Shown in pieces: positions 24,270-34,716 of a DNA stretch of 37,154 bases. Numbering within the stretch: the first letter of the stretch is position 1; each line of letters opens with the position of its first letter. The position numbers were made by a program, and so were the translations under genes. This stretch comes from Bacteroidota bacterium. Lineage in GTDB: Bacteria > Bacteroidota > Ignavibacteria > Ignavibacteriales > Ignavibacteriaceae. The notes below the pieces were generated by a model. That model had not been told where the DNA came from and did not search any database. It was given only the letters and a program-made list of their open reading frames with translations. Where the stretch lies: NCBI GenBank assembly GCA_021783875.1, contig JAJXTM010000004.1, positions 1-37,154 of the forward strand. Direction: 5' to 3'.

Positions 24270-25517
24270 ATGAATTCAGATATTGTAGAATCTTTTGCGC
24301 AAATGGTTAGAGAAAAAGGAGTCGACAAGGACGTCCTCGCCGGAATTATCGAGGAAATCTTCGGCATTCTTGTAAAGAAAAAATATGGCGAAGAATCAAA
24401 ATTTGATGTCGTTGTCAATATGGATAAAGGAGATATTGAAATTTTTCTAGAACGGGTAATTGTTGATCTTGTCGAAGACCCAAATTCGCAGATATCAATC
24501 GATGAAGTGAACAAGCGCGGAAATGAAGACGAACTTGAAGTTGGCGATGATTTTGTCGAAAAACTTCCTCTTGAATCCTTCGGTAGAAGATTAATCATTC
24601 TTGCTAAACAAGGATTAAACCAGAAAATACGTGAAATTGAAAAAGATATTGTTTTTAATGAGTATAATGAACTTCTTGGTGAAATAGTTGTCGGAGATAT
24701 TTATCAGCTTAGAAAAAATGATATATTAGTTAACCATAATAAAAAGGAATTATTACTGCCTCGTAATGAACAAATACCTTATGAACGTTACAAAAAGGGA
24801 GAAACTATCCGCGCTATAATTAAAGAAGTCAAAAAGACTAACAGTGAACCATTAATTATAATTTCTAGGTCAGATAACACTTTTCTTAGAAGATTATTTG
24901 AAATTGAAATTCCGGAAATATATGATGGTATTATCGACATAAAGGCAATTGCAAGGGAACCTGGCGAAAGAGCAAAAGTTGCTGTTGAATCACAGGATAA
25001 TCGTATTGATGCTGTCGGAGCATGCGTCGGTATGAAAGGTGTTAGAATTCATGCAATTGTCAGAGAATTAAATAATGAAAACATTGATGTTATTAATTAT
25101 TCCAGTGATCCAACTACCTTTATTCAAAGAGCTTTAGCTCCGGCTAAGATAAAAAAGATTGATATTGATACACATAATAAAAAAGCAATAGTAACTGCCG
25201 ATAGTGATCAGGTATCCCTTATTGTCGGGAGAAATGGGGTAAATATTAGATTGGCAATGAAATTAACTGGATATGAAATCGAAATTTTGAGAGAAGAAAA
25301 ACCGTTTGAAGAATATGATGAAGACATTGAACTAATAGATATAAAAGAAGAATTAGGGAATGATATATATGAGTTGCTGATTAATCATCGTTTTGATACA
25401 GCTCTTGAAGTGCTTAAAGCTGGTCCCGAAAAATTAAAAGAAATTGAAGGACTTGATGAAAAGAAAATTGAAGAAATAATTGAATTGATTAAATCACAGT
25501 TTGAAGAAGAAGAGTAG
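24270..25517 (+). CDS. nusA: transcription elongation/termination factor NusA
   Basis: 415 residues in the order N-terminal RNA-polymerase-binding domain (~1-125), S1 domain ([20 protein letters not shown], ~130-200), and two KH domains ([10 protein letters not shown]-like [21 protein letters not shown]; then [21 protein letters not shown]). The C-terminus has one helix-hairpin-helix region ([19 protein letters not shown]). NusA modulates pausing, termination and antitermination. A strong GGAGG lies 8 bases before the ATG, the clearest ribosome site in the cluster. Confidence 0.97.
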   Translation: MNSDIVESFAQMVREKGVDKDVLAGIIEEIFGILVKKKYGEESKFDVVVNMDKGDIEIFLERVIVDLVEDPNSQISIDEVNKRGNEDELEVGDDFVEKLPLESFGRRLIILAKQGLNQKIREIEKDIVFNEYNELLGEIVVGDIYQLRKNDILVNHNKKELLLPRNEQIPYERYKKGETIRAIIKEVKKTNSEPLIIISRSDNTFLRRLFEIEIPEIYDGIIDIKAIAREPGERAKVAVESQDNRIDAVGACVGMKGVRIHAIVRELNNENIDVINYSSDPTTFIQRALAPAKIKKIDIDTHNKKAIVTADSDQVSLIVGRNGVNIRLAMKLTGYEIEILREEKPFEEYDEDIELIDIKEELGNDIYELLINHRFDTALEVLKAGPEKLKEIEGLDEKKIEEIIELIKSQFEEEE

Positions 25518-25534
25518 ATAAAGGCATTTATTTT

Positions 25535-28192
25535 ATGACCGAAACCCAATCCAAAAAATTAAGAGTAGTAAAGTTAGCATCCGAGATAAACCTTTCAACG
25601 GAGAATCTTGTCGATTTTTTACGCAAAAAAGGATTCGAGGTTAAAGGTCCGAACTCTTTAGTCTCAGAGGATATGCTCAAGGAAATTTCTGATCACTTCA
25701 AAAAAGATATTGAAAAAGCTGAAAAACATAAGAAAGTTGTGGCAGAATTCAATAAAAAAAGAGGAGAAAAATCAGAAAGTGAAAAGGAAAAACCATCAGC
25801 TAAAGTTGAAGAACATATAGAAAATCAACCTACCTTAAATAAAGTTGAAGAACAAGTAATTCCAGATGAAATACAGGATAAAAAGCCTGAAAAAATTGTC
25901 GAAATATCTCAAGAAAATACTTCTGACGAAGTCCCAATCCAATCATCAGCTAATGATGAAGAAGAATCGACCTTAGTTTTAGTTGACGAGGCCGGGACTG
26001 CTTCTTCCGAAAGTAAAATTATTGTTGAAGAAGAAGCTAAGTTTATTTCTCCAAAAGACTTAGAAGCCTCCAAGAAAAAAGGATTAAAAGTAGTAGGTAG
26101 AATAGACCTTGGAGGAGAAACAAAAAAAGTAGAAAAGAGAGAAACATCCGAAAATAAATCTACCACTATTTCAACTGGAGATACGGTTAAGAAAAAAAGA
26201 AAACCTAAAGCTAAAAAGAAAACCCAAGATGCTCCTATAGAGGAAACTCCAGCCGTTAAAAAGAAAAAAAGAGTTAAACGTTTTGAAATAGATGAATGGG
26301 AAGTAAAAGAAGCTATTCGCAAAACAATGCTTAGTATGGATGACTCTGCTGTCTCCGAACGAGCTATCTCGAGAAAGAAAAAAAGAAAAGAAAGAGAAGC
26401 TGAAGAAGAAAGACGATTAGAACAAAAGACCCTTGACCAAAATAAAATTAGCGTTACTGAATTTATAGCAGTGAATGAACTAGCAAACCTAATGCAGGTG
26501 CCAGTATCTGATGTTATTTCCAAATGTATCGAACTTGGATTAATGGTTTCAATAAACCAAAGACTAGACGTTGAAACAATTACGTTAGTGGCAGATGAAT
26601 TTGGTTTTGAAGTTGAATTTCAAAAAGAATATACATCTGAAGCATTGGAAGATACGGCTGACGGAGTTGATACATTAACTCATCGATCGCCAGTAGTAAC
26701 AATAATGGGGCATGTAGATCATGGCAAAACATCATTGCTCGATTATATCAGAAATTCAAATGTTGTTACTGGAGAAGCAGGAGGTATTACTCAGCATATA
26801 GGAGCCTACAGAGTTAATGTTGGTGAAAATAAATTTATTTCATTCTTGGACACTCCTGGTCATGAAGCATTTACAGCAATGAGAGCCCGAGGTGCGCAAC
26901 TTACTGATATTGTAGTTCTTGTTGTAGCTGCAGACGATGCAGTTATGCCCCAGACAATTGAGGCAATAAACCACGCTCAGGCAGCTAATGTTCCTATAGT
27001 TATTGCAATTAACAAAATTGATAAACCTGGTGCAAACCCGGAAAAAATTAAACAACAACTTGCTGAAAGAAATATTTTGGTTGAAGAATGGGGTGGTAAG
27101 TATCAATGTGTCGAACTTTCCGCAAGAAGTGGTTTTAATGTGGACCTTTTATTGGAAAAAATTCTACTCGAAGCTGATGTATTAGATCTCAAGGCTAATT
27201 CAAAACGATTAGCTCGCGGAGTTGTTGTTGAATCGCAATTAGATAAAGGAAGAGGAATTACCGGAACTATCTTAGTTCAAAAAGGTACATTGCATATTGG
27301 CGATCCTTTTGTAGCAGGTATCTATCAGGGTAAAGTCCGAGCTATGTTCGATGAAAGGGGCAATAAAGTTTCCGATGCTCCTCCATCTACTCCTGTATTA
27401 GTTCTTGGTTTTGAAGGCGCTCCTCAAGCAGGCGATACATTTGTTGTGGTAGAATCTGATAAAATGGCACGGGAAGTTGGCCTTAAACGCCAGCAATTAA
27501 AAAGAGAGCAAGATCAGAAGCAAGTTCATCATATTACTCTTGATGAAATTGCCAAAAATATTAGTATCGGCGGTGTAAAAGAATTAGCGCTAATTGTAAA
27601 AGGTGATGTTGATGGTTCAGTTGAAGCCCTCTCTGATTCTTTAATGAAATTGTCTACTGCTGAAGTAATTGTTAGGGTAATACATAAAGGCGTAGGAGGG
27701 ATTTCAGAAAGCGATGTTCTATTAGCCTCAGCATCCGATGCCATAATTATAGGTTTCCATGTCAGACCTAACTTAAATGCACGTAAATTAGCCGAAACTC
27801 AGAATGTAGATATTCGATTATATAGTGTAATTTATGATGCAATTAACGAAGTCAAATCTGCACTTGAAGGACTTCTATCTCCTGTATTATCTGAAGAAAT
27901 TACAGCTACGCTAGAAATTAGGGATACCTTTAAAGTTCCAAAATTTGGTACAATAGCTGGATGTTATGTTCAAGAAGGTAAAATTACTCGAAATAGTAAA
28001 GTTAGAATTATTCGTGACGGAATTGTAATTCACGAAGGTGAAATTGCCTCTTTAAAAAGATTCAAAGATGATGTTAGAGAAGTCGATGCTGGTTATGAAT
28101 GCGGTTTGAATATAACGAATTATAATGATATTAAAGCTGGTGATATAATTGAATCTTTCAAAATTGTTGAAACCAAGAAAAAACTTGCATAG
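25535..28192 (+). CDS. infB: translation initiation factor IF-2
   Basis: 885 residues. N-terminal IF2_N domain ([20 protein letters not shown]), then a long low-complexity Lys/Glu-rich linker (~70-255) and a second IF2_N-like region ([19 protein letters not shown]). The GTPase follows: G1 GHVDHGKTS (~391), G2 [11 protein letters not shown]3 DTPGHEAF, G4 NKID, then domains II-IV for fMet-tRNA binding. It places initiator tRNA on the 30S subunit. It is 18 bases after nusA, with only a weak GGCATT-type ribosome site. The A-rich linker produces a long antisense ORF that I regard as an artefact. Confidence 0.98.
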   Translation: MTETQSKKLRVVKLASEINLSTENLVDFLRKKGFEVKGPNSLVSEDMLKEISDHFKKDIEKAEKHKKVVAEFNKKRGEKSESEKEKPSAKVEEHIENQPTLNKVEEQVIPDEIQDKKPEKIVEISQENTSDEVPIQSSANDEEESTLVLVDEAGTASSESKIIVEEEAKFISPKDLEASKKKGLKVVGRIDLGGETKKVEKRETSENKSTTISTGDTVKKKRKPKAKKKTQDAPIEETPAVKKKKRVKRFEIDEWEVKEAIRKTMLSMDDSAVSERAISRKKKRKEREAEEERRLEQKTLDQNKISVTEFIAVNELANLMQVPVSDVISKCIELGLMVSINQRLDVETITLVADEFGFEVEFQKEYTSEALEDTADGVDTLTHRSPVVTIMGHVDHGKTSLLDYIRNSNVVTGEAGGITQHIGAYRVNVGENKFISFLDTPGHEAFTAMRARGAQLTDIVVLVVAADDAVMPQTIEAINHAQAANVPIVIAINKIDKPGANPEKIKQQLAERNILVEEWGGKYQCVELSARSGFNVDLLLEKILLEADVLDLKANSKRLARGVVVESQLDKGRGITGTILVQKGTLHIGDPFVAGIYQGKVRAMFDERGNKVSDAPPSTPVLVLGFEGAPQAGDTFVVVESDKMAREVGLKRQQLKREQDQKQVHHITLDEIAKNISIGGVKELALIVKGDVDGSVEALSDSLMKLSTAEVIVRVIHKGVGGISESDVLLASASDAIIIGFHVRPNLNARKLAETQNVDIRLYSVIYDAINEVKSALEGLLSPVLSEEITATLEIRDTFKVPKFGTIAGCYVQEGKITRNSKVRIIRDGIVIHEGEIASLKRFKDDVREVDAGYECGLNITNYNDIKAGDIIESFKIVETKKKLA

Positions 28193-28251
28193 TTAAGAAA
28201 ATAGATTATTTATTAATTGATTTTTTCTTATCATGTTGGAAGGGTAATATT

Positions 28252-28608
28252 ATGCAGCATAGAATTGATAAAGTTGAAAATTTAATTAAGGAAGAAATAA
28301 GTTTAATTATCCTATATAAATTAAATGATCCTTCTTTTGGACTGGTGACAATTACTTCCGTTAAAGTATCTCCGGATTTAAAAATTGCAAAAATTTATAT
28401 TTCAGTTTTTGAAAAAGAAAAACGCGAATTGGTCCTTGAAAAGGTTAAATCAAAATCAGGACATATTCGATCTGAACTAGCTTCAAGAATTAAAATGAAG
28501 TTTGTCCCGGAGCTTAAATTTTTCTTAGACGATACTGCTGATTATGTGGAAAAAATTGAAGGACTTTTAAAAAAAATTCACGAGAATGATAACAAGGGAA
28601 ACGAATAA
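28252..28608 (+). CDS. rbfA: 30S ribosome-binding factor RbfA
   Basis: 118 residues: RIDKVENLIKEEISLII at the start, LVTITSVKVSPDLKIAKIYIS and VPELKFFLDDTADYVEKIEGLL are RbfA landmarks. RbfA aids processing of the 16S rRNA 5' end and 30S maturation. A GGAAGG ribosome site lies about 11 bases upstream. Its last 23 bases overlap truB. Confidence 0.95.
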   Translation: MQHRIDKVENLIKEEISLIILYKLNDPSFGLVTITSVKVSPDLKIAKIYISVFEKEKRELVLEKVKSKSGHIRSELASRIKMKFVPELKFFLDDTADYVEKIEGLLKKIHENDNKGNE

Positions 28609-29293
28609 TTTTATAAACTGCAATTTTATTGAAGGCGAAATTATTCTTGCCAACAAACCATTCGGTTGGTCCTCTTTCAAAGTTGTGTATGAAATTAGAA
28701 AAGCTATAGGAGCCAAAAAGGTTGGTCATGCAGGAACATTAGATCCAAAAGCTTCCGGTTTATTAATCTTATGCACAGGAAAAAAAACAAAAGAAATTAC
28801 AAAATTTCAGGAATTAGAAAAAACTTATACCGGTACCATTTTGTTAGGCAAGTCATCTCCTTCAATGGATCTTGAAACTGAAATCTCTGAAGAAAATTCT
28901 CTTGAAGGTATTACAAGAGACGACGTTTTAAAAATTAGAGATCAGTTCCTCGGAACGATAGAACAGGTTCCGCCAATGTATTCAGCTGCAAAATTTCAAG
29001 GAAAATCTTTATACAAACTTGCTAGAAAAGGAAAAGTTGTAGATCGTATAGCAAAAAAAATCACAATTTATAAATTTGAAATTACAGAATTTAATAAACC
29101 TGAAATTCATTTTAAGATAGTTTGCTCGAAAGGTACTTACATTAGAGTAATAGCAGATGAATTTGGGAAAAAATTAGGGTGCGGAGGACTTTTAAGTTCT
29201 TTAATACGAACAAATATCGGACAATACTCGGTTGAAGATGCTGTCTCAGTTCGAGAATTTATAGAAAAATACAAAGCAGTAACACAGATTTAA
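28586..29293 (+). CDS. truB: tRNA pseudouridine(55) synthase
   Basis: 235 residues. IILANKPFGWSSFKVV and KVGHAGTLDPKASGLL contain the catalytic Asp (GTLDP), and YSAAKFQGKSLYKLARKG and CSKGTYIRVIADEFG are family motifs. TruB makes Psi55 in the T-loop of tRNAs. The N-terminus is ~15 residues longer than most TruB proteins, which usually begin a few residues before the IxxxxKP motif. The only ATG near (28586) lies inside rbfA with no clear ribosome site; a non-ATG start near 28628 is an alternative. Confidence 0.94.
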   Translation: MITRETNNFINCNFIEGEIILANKPFGWSSFKVVYEIRKAIGAKKVGHAGTLDPKASGLLILCTGKKTKEITKFQELEKTYTGTILLGKSSPSMDLETEISEENSLEGITRDDVLKIRDQFLGTIEQVPPMYSAAKFQGKSLYKLARKGKVVDRIAKKITIYKFEITEFNKPEIHFKIVCSKGTYIRVIADEFGKKLGCGGLLSSLIRTNIGQYSVEDAVSVREFIEKYKAVTQI

Positions 29294-29393
29294 AAATTTC
29301 ATAATATGTTGTCAATTGTTTATTTCTACCCTAATTTCCTTTTCATTGAGAAAAAACTTATATTTATAAATTATTGTTTATAAAAACGTTGTA

Positions 29394-30329
29394 ATGAAAA
29401 TATTTTATAGCCTTTCGGAGGTTAATAAAGACATAAATACGATTCTGACCTTAGGAACTTTTGATGGAATTCATTTAGGTCATCAAAAAATAATTGAACA
29501 AGTGATTAAAAATGCAATTGAAAAAAAGTCAAGAAGTTTTTTAATTACATTTGATCCTCACCCAAGAATCGTTCTTTCTAAAGATAAAATTAAGCTTCTT
29601 ACAAGTTTTAAAGAGAAAATAGAAATAATTAAGAGTTTGGGAGTTGAGAATTTACTAGTGATTAGGTTTACTGATACATTTTCTCAATTAAGTTCGGAAG
29701 ATTTCGTTGAAAAATATATAGTAGGTTCAATAGGTGTTAAAGAAATTATCATTGGTCATGACCATCATTTCGGTAAAGGAAGGGGTGGCGATCAGCAGAC
29801 ATTATCAGAAATGGGAAAAGAGTTCAATTTCAATGTTTCTATTGTAGAACCTGTTAATCAAAACGGAATTATTGTAAGCAGTACTAAGATTAGAAATTAT
29901 TTAGCTAAAGGTGATGTAAAAGTTGCTAATTCATTGTTAAATAGGTTATATTCATTCAGCGGCGTTGTAATCTATGGCGATCAAAGGGGTAGATTGCTCG
30001 GCTTTCCAACTGCTAATATTGAGCTTGATGATAAAGATAAACTGCTGCCTTTTTTAGGGATTTATGCTGTAGAGTTTCTAATTGATAATAAAAAATATTT
30101 TGGTGTGATGAGCATTGGAAAACGTCCTACATTTTATGATGAAGGGAAAATAACTACAGAAGTTCATATTTTAGATTTTAATGCTGATATATACAACAAA
30201 TATGTTACAGTAAATATTGTTGAACGAATTCGCGGCGAAGAGAAATTTAACTCCGCTGAAGAACTAATTAAGCAAATGCATAAAGATTGTGAGAACGGAA
30301 GAAAAATTTTAACAAATTTAATTAATTAA
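29394..30329 (+). CDS. ribF: bifunctional riboflavin kinase/FAD synthetase
   Basis: 311 residues. The N-terminal FAD synthetase (nucleotidyltransferase) domain has LGTFDGIHLGHQKII, FDPHPR and the later STKIRNYL; the C-terminal riboflavin kinase domain has RGRLLGFPTANIEL, GIYAVEF and IRGEEKFNS. It converts riboflavin to FMN and FAD. It is 100 bases after truB and runs into the rpsO leader; position between truB and rpsO is common in many bacteria. Confidence 0.97.
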   Translation: MKIFYSLSEVNKDINTILTLGTFDGIHLGHQKIIEQVIKNAIEKKSRSFLITFDPHPRIVLSKDKIKLLTSFKEKIEIIKSLGVENLLVIRFTDTFSQLSSEDFVEKYIVGSIGVKEIIIGHDHHFGKGRGGDQQTLSEMGKEFNFNVSIVEPVNQNGIIVSSTKIRNYLAKGDVKVANSLLNRLYSFSGVVIYGDQRGRLLGFPTANIELDDKDKLLPFLGIYAVEFLIDNKKYFGVMSIGKRPTFYDEGKITTEVHILDFNADIYNKYVTVNIVERIRGEEKFNSAEELIKQMHKDCENGRKILTNLIN

Positions 30330-30350
30330 TCCTGGTAAATTCTGGGATTA
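30327..30350 (+). promoter_or_regulatory. candidate rpsO leader hairpin with GU/GC motif
   Basis: Starting at the ribF stop codon, TAATCCTGG-TAAATT-CTGGGATTA folds into a 9-bp stem including two adjacent U-G/G-U pairs next to a G-C pair. Ribosomal protein S15 is known to recognise GU/GC pairs in 16S rRNA and in several rpsO leaders. There is no T-tract, so it is not a good terminator. The autoregulatory role is an inference. Confidence 0.4.
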
Positions 30351-30380
30351 TATTGAATAATAAAAATAGGAAAAAATAAA

Positions 30381-30644
30381 ATGACCAAAGAAGAAAAACT
30401 CGCTGTAATTAAACAATTCGGCAAAGATGAAAAAGACTCTGGAAAACCAGAAGTTCAAATTGCTCTATTAACGAAGAGAATTAATGAATTAACTGACCAC
30501 TTTAACATTCATAAAAAGGACCACCATTCCAGAAGAGGTCTGATGATGATGGTCGGTAAAAGGAGAAGGCTTTTGGATTATCTGGCTGAAAAAGAAATTG
30601 AAAGATATAGATCAATAATTAAAGAATTGAATATTAGAAAGTAA
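30381..30644 (+). CDS. rpsO: 30S ribosomal protein S15
   Basis: 87 residues, one or two shorter than usual. [51 protein letters not shown] and the C-terminal [12 protein letters not shown] are full-length S15. It binds 16S rRNA helix 22 and often represses its own mRNA. An AGGA lies about 10 bases upstream of ATG. pnp begins 10 bases after its stop, the rpsO-pnp order seen in many bacteria. Confidence 0.98.
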   Translation: MTKEEKLAVIKQFGKDEKDSGKPEVQIALLTKRINELTDHFNIHKKDHHSRRGLMMMVGKRRRLLDYLAEKEIERYRSIIKELNIRK

Positions 30645-30653
30645 AGGTTTTAA

Positions 30654-32762
30654 ATGTTAGTTATTAAAGAAATAGAAATAGGCGGAAAAATTTTTTCAAT
30701 TGAAACCGGGAGATTTGCTAAACAAGCAAGCGGTTCGGTTATGATTAAATATGGAGAAACAATGGTTCTTGTTACGGCTGTCTCTGCTGAGGAAGCTGCT
30801 CCGAACCAGGATTTTTTCCCTCTCCAGGTTGAGTATAGAGAAAAGACGTCAGCTGCAGGTAAAATTCCAGGTGGATTTATAAAACGCGAAGGAAGACCTA
30901 CAGAGAAAGAAATATTAAGTTCGCGTTTAATTGATCGGCCTATTCGCCCCCTTTTCCCAAGTTTCTTCAAAAATGAAACTCAGGTTGTTGCATTTGTATT
31001 TTCTCATGACGGCGAGAACGATGCCGATGTTTTAGCAGCGGTTGGAGCATCTGCAGCTCTTACAATTTCCGATATTCCATTTGATGGTCCTTGTGCTGAG
31101 GTTCGCATAGGAAGAGTAAATGGTGAATTTATAGTTAACCCTACAATTAAACAAATTAAAGAAAGTGATGTGGAACTTGTTGTAGCAGGAACTTCTGATT
31201 CTATAATGATGGTTGAAGGGGAATCAAAAGAAATTGGCGAACAAGATTTATTAGATGCTTTAAAGTTTGCTCAAATTGAGATTAAAAAACTAGTCAATCT
31301 GCAACTTGAACTTAAATCAGAAATCGGTAAAGCTAAGCGCGACATTCAAGCACCAGAAATTAATGAAGACTTGGTAAAAGATGTAATGGAGCTTGCCTTT
31401 GATAAATTTAAGTTGATTGTCCATTCAACACTTGCAAAAGAAGAAAGAAGTGCAAAAAATAAAGAATTGTCTTCTTTTGTAAAAGAAAATTTAGCCGAGA
31501 AGTATCCTGATCAGGAAAAAATTATTGGCGAAATTCTTCATGATCTTGAAAAGGATTTAATGCGGAAAAGAATCCTTGATGAAGGAATCCGGTTAGACGG
31601 GAGAAATACCAAACAAATTCGCCCAATAACCATTGAACTCGGAATTTTGCCGAGAACTCACGGCTCTGCTTTATTTACAAGAGGCGAAACTCAAAGTCTT
31701 ACTACGATTACTTTAGGAACAAAGAATGACGAACAAATTATTGACGGGCTTTTTGAAGAATACACTAAAAAATTCATGCTGCATTATAACTTCCCGCCGT
31801 TTAGTGTCGGAGAAGTTGGTAGAATGAGCGGTGTAGGTCGTCGCGAAATTGGCCATGGTAATCTTGCTGAGCGCGCCTTAAAAGTTCTTATGCCAACAGA
31901 AGATATATTTCCATATACAGTTAGGGTTATTTCGGATATTTTAGAATCTAATGGCTCTTCTTCCATGGCTACAGTATGTGCTGGATCTCTTAGTTTAATG
32001 GATGCCGGTGTTCCTATTCCTAAACCGGTTGCCGGTATTGCGATGGGGCTAGTTAAAGAGGAAGATAAATTTGCAATTTTGTCTGATATACTAGGCAATG
32101 AAGATCATTTAGGTGATATGGACTTTAAAGTTGCCGGCACTTCAGATGGTATTACAGCTTTCCAAATGGATATTAAAATTCAAGGAATATCATTTGAAAT
32201 AATGGAAAAAGCTTTGCACCAGGCAAAGGAAGGTCGTCTACACATTCTTGGAATTATGAATTCAGCAATTACTAAACCTAGAGAACAACTTTCTTCTTTT
32301 GCACCAAGATTAATAACAATGAAAGTTGAAACCGACCAAATTGGTTTAATCATCGGTCCCGGCGGTAAAACTATTCAAGGAATGCAAAGATTATATGGAG
32401 TAGACATTAATATTGATGATTCTGGCACTATCAGTATAGCTTCTCCGAATAAGGAAAGTGCTGCAAAGTGCAAAGATTATATCAAAAAATTGACTGCAAC
32501 ACCGGAAGTAGGTGAAATTTACGACGGAGTCGTTACAAAAATTATGGACTTCGGGGCGTTTGTAGAAATTCTTCCAGGTAAAGAAGGATTACTCCATATT
32601 TCGCAAATAGACAGTAAGCGTGTAAATAAAGTTACAGATTATTTTAAGGAAGGTGATAAAGTTACCGTCAAATTATTAAAAGTAGAAAACGGTAAATATT
32701 CTTTAAGTAGAAAAGAATTATTAAAAGATAACAATAATTCGGTAGCATCAGTTGAAAATTAA
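30654..32762 (+). CDS. pnp: polyribonucleotide nucleotidyltransferase (PNPase)
   Basis: 702 residues, normal length. Two RNase PH domains flank a helical domain: the first holds FPLQVEYREKTSAAGKIPGG, the second GSALFTRGETQ and SNGSSSMATVCAGSLSLMDAG. The C-terminus has a KH domain (IGLIIGPGGKTIQ) and an S1 domain (GVVTKIMDFGAFVEILPGKEGLLHISQI). It degrades RNA 3' to 5' using phosphate and is part of mRNA turnover. It closes the translation cluster. Confidence 0.98.
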   Translation: MLVIKEIEIGGKIFSIETGRFAKQASGSVMIKYGETMVLVTAVSAEEAAPNQDFFPLQVEYREKTSAAGKIPGGFIKREGRPTEKEILSSRLIDRPIRPLFPSFFKNETQVVAFVFSHDGENDADVLAAVGASAALTISDIPFDGPCAEVRIGRVNGEFIVNPTIKQIKESDVELVVAGTSDSIMMVEGESKEIGEQDLLDALKFAQIEIKKLVNLQLELKSEIGKAKRDIQAPEINEDLVKDVMELAFDKFKLIVHSTLAKEERSAKNKELSSFVKENLAEKYPDQEKIIGEILHDLEKDLMRKRILDEGIRLDGRNTKQIRPITIELGILPRTHGSALFTRGETQSLTTITLGTKNDEQIIDGLFEEYTKKFMLHYNFPPFSVGEVGRMSGVGRREIGHGNLAERALKVLMPTEDIFPYTVRVISDILESNGSSSMATVCAGSLSLMDAGVPIPKPVAGIAMGLVKEEDKFAILSDILGNEDHLGDMDFKVAGTSDGITAFQMDIKIQGISFEIMEKALHQAKEGRLHILGIMNSAITKPREQLSSFAPRLITMKVETDQIGLIIGPGGKTIQGMQRLYGVDINIDDSGTISIASPNKESAAKCKDYIKKLTATPEVGEIYDGVVTKIMDFGAFVEILPGKEGLLHISQIDSKRVNKVTDYFKEGDKVTVKLLKVENGKYSLSRKELLKDNNNSVASVEN

Positions 32763-32769
32763 TTATGAC

Positions 32770-32793
32770 GCCGCCAACAAATAATTTGGCGGC
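32770..32793 (+). terminator. hairpin after pnp (terminator or 3' mRNA stabiliser)
   Basis: An 8-bp GC-rich stem (GCCGCCAA / TTGGCGGC) with an 8-base loop begins seven bases after the pnp stop. The tail is AT-rich (AATATAATTGTATT) rather than a pure T-tract, so termination strength is uncertain. Confidence 0.65.
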
Positions 32794-33076
32794 AATATAA
32801 TTGTATTAAAAATTTAGCTTAATATTTTTCTATAAATTTTAATAAGGGATAATTTTAAGTTTTTATTTTAAAAAATTAGTTAACAAAAGCTCAAGGTGAT
32901 AAAAATTAAATTGTACATATTCCTTATTTTATATAATTCGGTATTTTTTTATCTGAATGGATTTGATTCAGATAAAGTAATTAAAACTGAAATTATTAGT
33001 ACATTCCTATCTAACCTTGAAGCGTTTAGAATTTACAATATGAAATTTTTAATTTCATTAAACGAGTTTGTTTTAT
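32794..33076. other. AT-rich gap before RNase G/E without a supported gene
   Basis: A stretch of 283 bases. It holds an 85-residue GTG-initiated ORF (32896-33153) that has no recognisable domain and overlaps the start of the RNase gene; I do not accept it as a gene. A promoter for the RNase operon is presumably here; no clear element was identified. Confidence 0.5.
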
Positions 33077-34657
33077 ATGACAAAAGAAATTATTATCAAC
33101 TCTTCCACTACGCAGACACGCGTTGCAATTACGGAAGATGGAAACTTAGTTGACTTTTTTGTAGACTACCCTGAAAATCGCAGGATGGTTGGGGACATTT
33201 ACCTCGGCAAAGTTGCTCGGGTTTTGCCGGGAATTAAGGCTGCATTTGTTGATATTGGGATGAAACATGACGCCTTTCTACATTTTTCCGATATCGGAGC
33301 AAGAACACAACAGTTTCAGGATATGCTGGGCGAGGATTCTGATGTTGATGAAGACGATGAGGATGAAGCAAATAAGAATAACTCTCGATTAAAAAATCCA
33401 AAACCAACATACGAATCTACCGGCATACCTAAACTTCATAAGGGTGAGGATATTATTATACAGATTACTAAAGAGCCAGTAAATAATAAGGGTGTGAGGG
33501 TTACTTCCTCAGTTTCACTCCCCGGACGTTTTTGTGTTTTACTGCCCTTTGATAATAAAATCGGAGTTTCAAAGAGAATTTCAGACTTTAAGGAAAGGAA
33601 AAGACTTCGGCATATTGCCAGAGAAATTCTACCTAAAAATTTTGGTCTAATTATCCGCACAGTTGCCAAATTTCAAACTGAGGAGGCTTTAAAGGATGAT
33701 TTAAGCAACTTAGTAAAAACTTGGCAGGGTATTGAAGCACTTGTAAAAACCGAATCACCACCGTCTTTAATTCATCAAGATTTAAATACAACTTCAAGTG
33801 TCATAAGAGATCTCTTTACCTCTGATATTTCAAAGGTTTTCATAGATTCTAAGAAATTATATAAGCAAATTAGAAGTTACGTTGAAGTAGTTCAACCACA
33901 ACTTGCAGATAAGATTGAACTATTCAAATCTAGCAATTCAATCCTTGATTCGTTCAAGATTGAAGAGCAAATAAAAACTTTAATGGGCAGAAAGGTGTCT
34001 TTACCTAGCGGGGGATATCTGATTATCGAACATACGGAAGCGATGGTTGTTATTGATGTAAACAGCGGAAGATATGCTAAAAGTAAAGAACAGGAATTGA
34101 ATTCCTTAAAAACAGATTTGGAAGCTGCACGCGAAATTTGTCGACAACTTAAATTAAGAGATATAGGCGGAATAATCGTTATAGACTTTATTGATCTTGA
34201 AGATGAAAAAAATAGAAAAAAGATTTATGATGAGTTAAGAAAAGAATTTAGAAAAGATCGGGCAAAAGTTTCCGTCTTGCCTATGTCCGACTTCGGACTT
34301 GTCCAAATTACGCGTCAGAGGGTTAGACAGAATATTATGCAGGCTATGAAGGAAGTTTGCCCTTATTGCTTAGGCACAGGGCTTCTTACAAAGCATTCTC
34401 ATTTAGTATATGATCTTGAAGAATGGCTTCGAAAATTTAAACGTATTTCTAAAGAAAGATCATTAATTATAAAATGCCACCCTGCAGTTGCTTCAAAACT
34501 TAAAGAAGCAAAATTTAAGACTTTCTTTAAGCTTGAATTAAAATATTTTATTTGGCTTAAACTTGTTGAAGATTCAAATCTTTCTATAAGTGAAATAAAA
34601 TTTTTCTCTAAGAAAACTCAAAAAGAATTAACTGATGAGATTAATAATGCAATATAA
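33077..34657 (+). CDS. rng: ribonuclease G/E family endoribonuclease
   Basis: 526 residues from ATG 33077 (MTKEIIINSS), three codons inside the track ORF. An N-terminal S1 domain (VGDIYLGKVARVLPGIKAAFVDIG) is interrupted by an acidic, probably disordered insert (DVDEDDEDEANKNN). The catalytic core has VVIDVNSGRYAKS and GGIIVIDFIDLED, holding the two metal-binding Asp residues, and a Zn-link-like CPYCLGTG. RNase G/E enzymes cleave AU-rich single-stranded RNA and mature rRNA. It lacks the long C-terminal scaffold of E. coli RNase E, so it is RNase G-like; the symbol is by family similarity. Confidence 0.93.
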   Translation: MTKEIIINSSTTQTRVAITEDGNLVDFFVDYPENRRMVGDIYLGKVARVLPGIKAAFVDIGMKHDAFLHFSDIGARTQQFQDMLGEDSDVDEDDEDEANKNNSRLKNPKPTYESTGIPKLHKGEDIIIQITKEPVNNKGVRVTSSVSLPGRFCVLLPFDNKIGVSKRISDFKERKRLRHIAREILPKNFGLIIRTVAKFQTEEALKDDLSNLVKTWQGIEALVKTESPPSLIHQDLNTTSSVIRDLFTSDISKVFIDSKKLYKQIRSYVEVVQPQLADKIELFKSSNSILDSFKIEEQIKTLMGRKVSLPSGGYLIIEHTEAMVVIDVNSGRYAKSKEQELNSLKTDLEAAREICRQLKLRDIGGIIVIDFIDLEDEKNRKKIYDELRKEFRKDRAKVSVLPMSDFGLVQITRQRVRQNIMQAMKEVCPYCLGTGLLTKHSHLVYDLEEWLRKFKRISKERSLIIKCHPAVASKLKEAKFKTFFKLELKYFIWLKLVEDSNLSISEIKFFSKKTQKELTDEINNAI

Positions 34658-34716
34658 AAAATATTTAAAATCCATAAGGTTTACAAAATCAAAAGTGGAT
34701 GAGGAGAACATTGTAA

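Noticed and set aside
24263-24598. 111-residue antisense ORF over nusA start
   Set aside because: Shadow of nusA; Ser/Thr-rich composition is the complement of acidic codons.
25909-26523. 204-residue antisense ORF opposite infB linker
   Set aside because: It arises from the Lys/Glu-rich low-complexity coding sequence (reads as Phe/Ser-rich), with no independent signals.
32896-33153. 85-residue GTG-initiated ORF before RNase G/E
   Set aside because: No recognisable domain, a weak start, and it overlaps the well-supported RNase start in another frame.
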